This document shows, in pieces, positions 29,674 through 31,186 of a stretch of DNA of 31,186 nucleotides. Each line of letters begins with the position of its first letter. Position 1 is the stretch's first letter. The position numbers were made by a program, and so were the translations under genes. This stretch comes from an uncultured Clostridia bacterium (lineage in GTDB: Bacteria > Bacillota > Clostridia > Christensenellales > Aristaeellaceae): contig CAKULG010000024.1 of assembly GCA_934667105.1 (NCBI GenBank), forward strand, positions 1 to 31,186, given 5' to 3'. The notes below the pieces were generated by a model that saw only the letters and a list, made by a program, of their open reading frames with translations, was not told where the DNA came from and made no database searches.

Positions 29674-31186
29674 GCGCGTTCACCTCCCCGATCAAGAGAG
29701 AGCGTCGCACACAACTCGCCGTCAGCGTCATCAAGGGTCAGCTGTCCCAGAGTCCTATATTTGTCCGCATTCGGAAGCCCTGCCGCTTCTTCTATCATCA
29801 GGCGGATGGAGAAGCGCTCGCCGCATTCCACGCGCACCATCAGCGCGCTGAGCGAGGGCAGCGCGGCCTCCAGACAATCCTCGAAAAAGTCGTAGGCGGT
29901 TTGCGCGTCGCGGCTGCTTACGCCGCCCTTTCCTTCCTGATGCAGCGCGCAGACTGCGCCGTACTGCGTAAGATACGTCAGCGACTCCCGGATGCAGTGC
30001 GCCAGCTCGTCCACAGAGACGACCGTTTTCTTATCGCAGATCAGCGCGAGATTGACCCGCCGCTTGACATACGCGCCCAGCAGACAGACCTGTTTCAGAT
30101 TTTGAACGCTTTCTTCTTCCAGAAGCCGGTTGATTTGAAGCAGCTGAGGCCGCACGAGCGCGATCATCTCGTCCATGAGACGGTTCTTTTCTTCGATCTG
30201 CGCGCGCTGGCGCTTCAACGCGTTTTCCGCCTGAATCAGTTCGTTTTCCTCCGAAAGCTGCACGTTAATCTCGGCAAGCTGCGCCCTGATTCGATTGATT
30301 TTCGAAATGTCCTCCACCCAGTATACGCGCCCATCCTGCACCGGCGCGCTTTGCAGCCGCGTGTCCGCGTTCAGGAGAATCGCTTCGTGCGCCGCCGCTT
30401 CCAGCTGATTCGGCGTGAGATCGGGCGCATTTTTTGCGCGATACACAGGCATTCCTTGCCCGTCCACAATCTGCGCGGCGACTGTGGATTCGGAAAAGAA
30501 ATGGCGGTAATGGCCGTTGGTCGGCAGCAGCCCCACCTGCAGGCAGCTCTCCCAGAACGCCGCAAACGTCAGGCAGAAGCATTCCGGCATCTTGTGGAAG
30601 GTGTAGATATTCGCGAAGCTCAAACTGCACAGCACAAACCCACCCAGAAATACGCACAGCGGCGCCCATGCGAATCTCCTGCTTTCAGACACGCGGCACT
30701 TGCGGTAAACGATAATGCCTGTTGCCAGCAGCAGCCCGACAATCCATGTCATGGCGAGATAGTATACCCAACCGTGGGTATAGCCTGCTTCCAGCGTCGC
30801 AGCGCCCGGCGCGGCTCGGAAGGCCATCTGGTGCAGGTCATTGGTCAAAACGCCGCCGATGAGCAGCGCAGCAGGAACGAACAGCAGAACCCATTTGCGA
30901 GAAAGCGCGTCGTCCTCCCGCCGCCCAAGCTGCAGCGCCGCGAACAGGCTGAAAAGCGGCGCGAGGATCTGCGGCACATAATAGCCATACCACAAATGGC
31001 GAGTAATGGTATCGTTGCTGAAAAAGCGATACTTGACCGCGCGCAGAAACAGCCATAGCATGGCCATCGCGCAGCCCAGCAGCAGCCATCGCCGGTCGTT
31101 TCGATGCAGGATTCGGCGCGATATGGAAAATCCCCACGCCATGGCCAGACCGATATAGATCAGGTTGGTCAGCAGAAAGCAGGCGG
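29670..31186 (-). CDS. 7TM sensor protein with PAS-like domain and degenerate kinase end (partial at right edge)
   Basis: The frame is open to the window edge. An internal ATG at 31142 lies within a membrane segment (LLTNLIYIGLAMAWGFS), so the true start is outside the window. The N-terminal half is a multi-TM domain like the 7TM region of histidine kinases. A PAS-like segment follows (AAQIVDGQGMPVYRAKNAPD), then a long coiled coil rich in Glu and Gln (LAEINVQLSEENELIQAENA). The C-terminal part keeps the fold outline AYDFFEDCLEAALPSLSALM but has no histidine box, N box or glycine box. It is probably a sensor that cannot phosphorylate and feeds the complete kinase downstream, whose ATG overlaps its stop. 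Confidence 0.82.
   Translation of the reverse strand, partial: ACFLLTNLIYIGLAMAWGFSISRRILHRNDRRWLLLGCAMAMLWLFLRAVKYRFFSNDTITRHLWYGYYVPQILAPLFSLFAALQLGRREDDALSRKWVLLFVPAALLIGGVLTNDLHQMAFRAAPGAATLEAGYTHGWVYYLAMTWIVGLLLATGIIVYRKCRVSESRRFAWAPLCVFLGGFVLCSLSFANIYTFHKMPECFCLTFAAFWESCLQVGLLPTNGHYRHFFSESTVAAQIVDGQGMPVYRAKNAPDLTPNQLEAAAHEAILLNADTRLQSAPVQDGRVYWVEDISKINRIRAQLAEINVQLSEENELIQAENALKRQRAQIEEKNRLMDEMIALVRPQLLQINRLLEEESVQNLKQVCLLGAYVKRRVNLALICDKKTVVSVDELAHCIRESLTYLTQYGAVCALHQEGKGGVSSRDAQTAYDFFEDCLEAALPSLSALMVRVECGERFSIRLMIEEAAGLPNADKYRTLGQLTLDDADGELCATLSLDRGGERA

Overview
The window looks like chromosome from a GC-rich Gram-positive Clostridia-type bacterium, possibly a gut lineage such as Christensenellales. 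That placement is an inference from strong AAGGAGG-type ribosome sites, a Pst/PhoPR block, LplABC-type sugar transport, AraC-type control and a 7TM-linked NarL-type two-component system. No rRNA, tRNA or CRISPR array was seen. Most of the window is visibly GC-rich; the right end, from about 25.8 kb, is more mixed in base use.

Region 1 (1-9.7 kb, all minus strand, read from right to left) is the structural late operon of a prophage or a domesticated phage particle: short terminase small-subunit-like gene, terminase large subunit, SPP1-gp6-type portal, scaffold, P22-gp5-type coat, three neck/completion genes, tail tube, a 66-residue ORF, a DUF6711-like tail gene, and a large tail hub/fibre protein that runs off the left edge and carries about twenty 10-residue repeats. 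No long tape measure gene lies between the tube and the hub, and no integrase or repressor lies between the terminase and host truA. The operon starts at its own TATAAT promoter, back to back with the truA promoter.

Region 2 (9.8-16.5 kb, plus strand) is host: truA, a structured intergenic region, then a Pho-box-like promoter and a tightly packed phosphate operon pstC-pstA-pstB-phoU-phoP-phoR. The usual first gene, pstS, is absent here.

Region 3 (16.5-23 kb) is a carbohydrate locus. A divergent AraC-type regulator faces a Gfo/Idh/MocA dehydrogenase, a TIM-barrel isomerase/epimerase, an extracellular solute-binding protein and two LplB/LplC-type permeases. The first permease carries a single-base frameshift in a C run. 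Strong hairpins flank the binding-protein gene. The spacer between regulator and operon has a good promoter for the regulator and a 22-bp-spaced direct repeat that fits an AraC-type operator.

Region 4 (23-25.8 kb, minus strand) holds two tandem paralogous DHH/DHHA1 (NrnA-type) phosphoesterases with an ATGA overlap, bracketed by two related palindromes that show an apparent compensatory base pair. Upstream lies a one-TM protein of unknown function.

Region 5 (25.9-31.2 kb, minus strand) holds a phospholipase D/cardiolipin-synthase-like gene broken by a frameshift in a five-C run, a C-terminally damaged P-loop kinase gene, and a three-gene signalling operon with ATGA overlaps: 7TM sensor with a degenerate kinase end, complete NarL-type histidine kinase, and NarL/LuxR-type response regulator.
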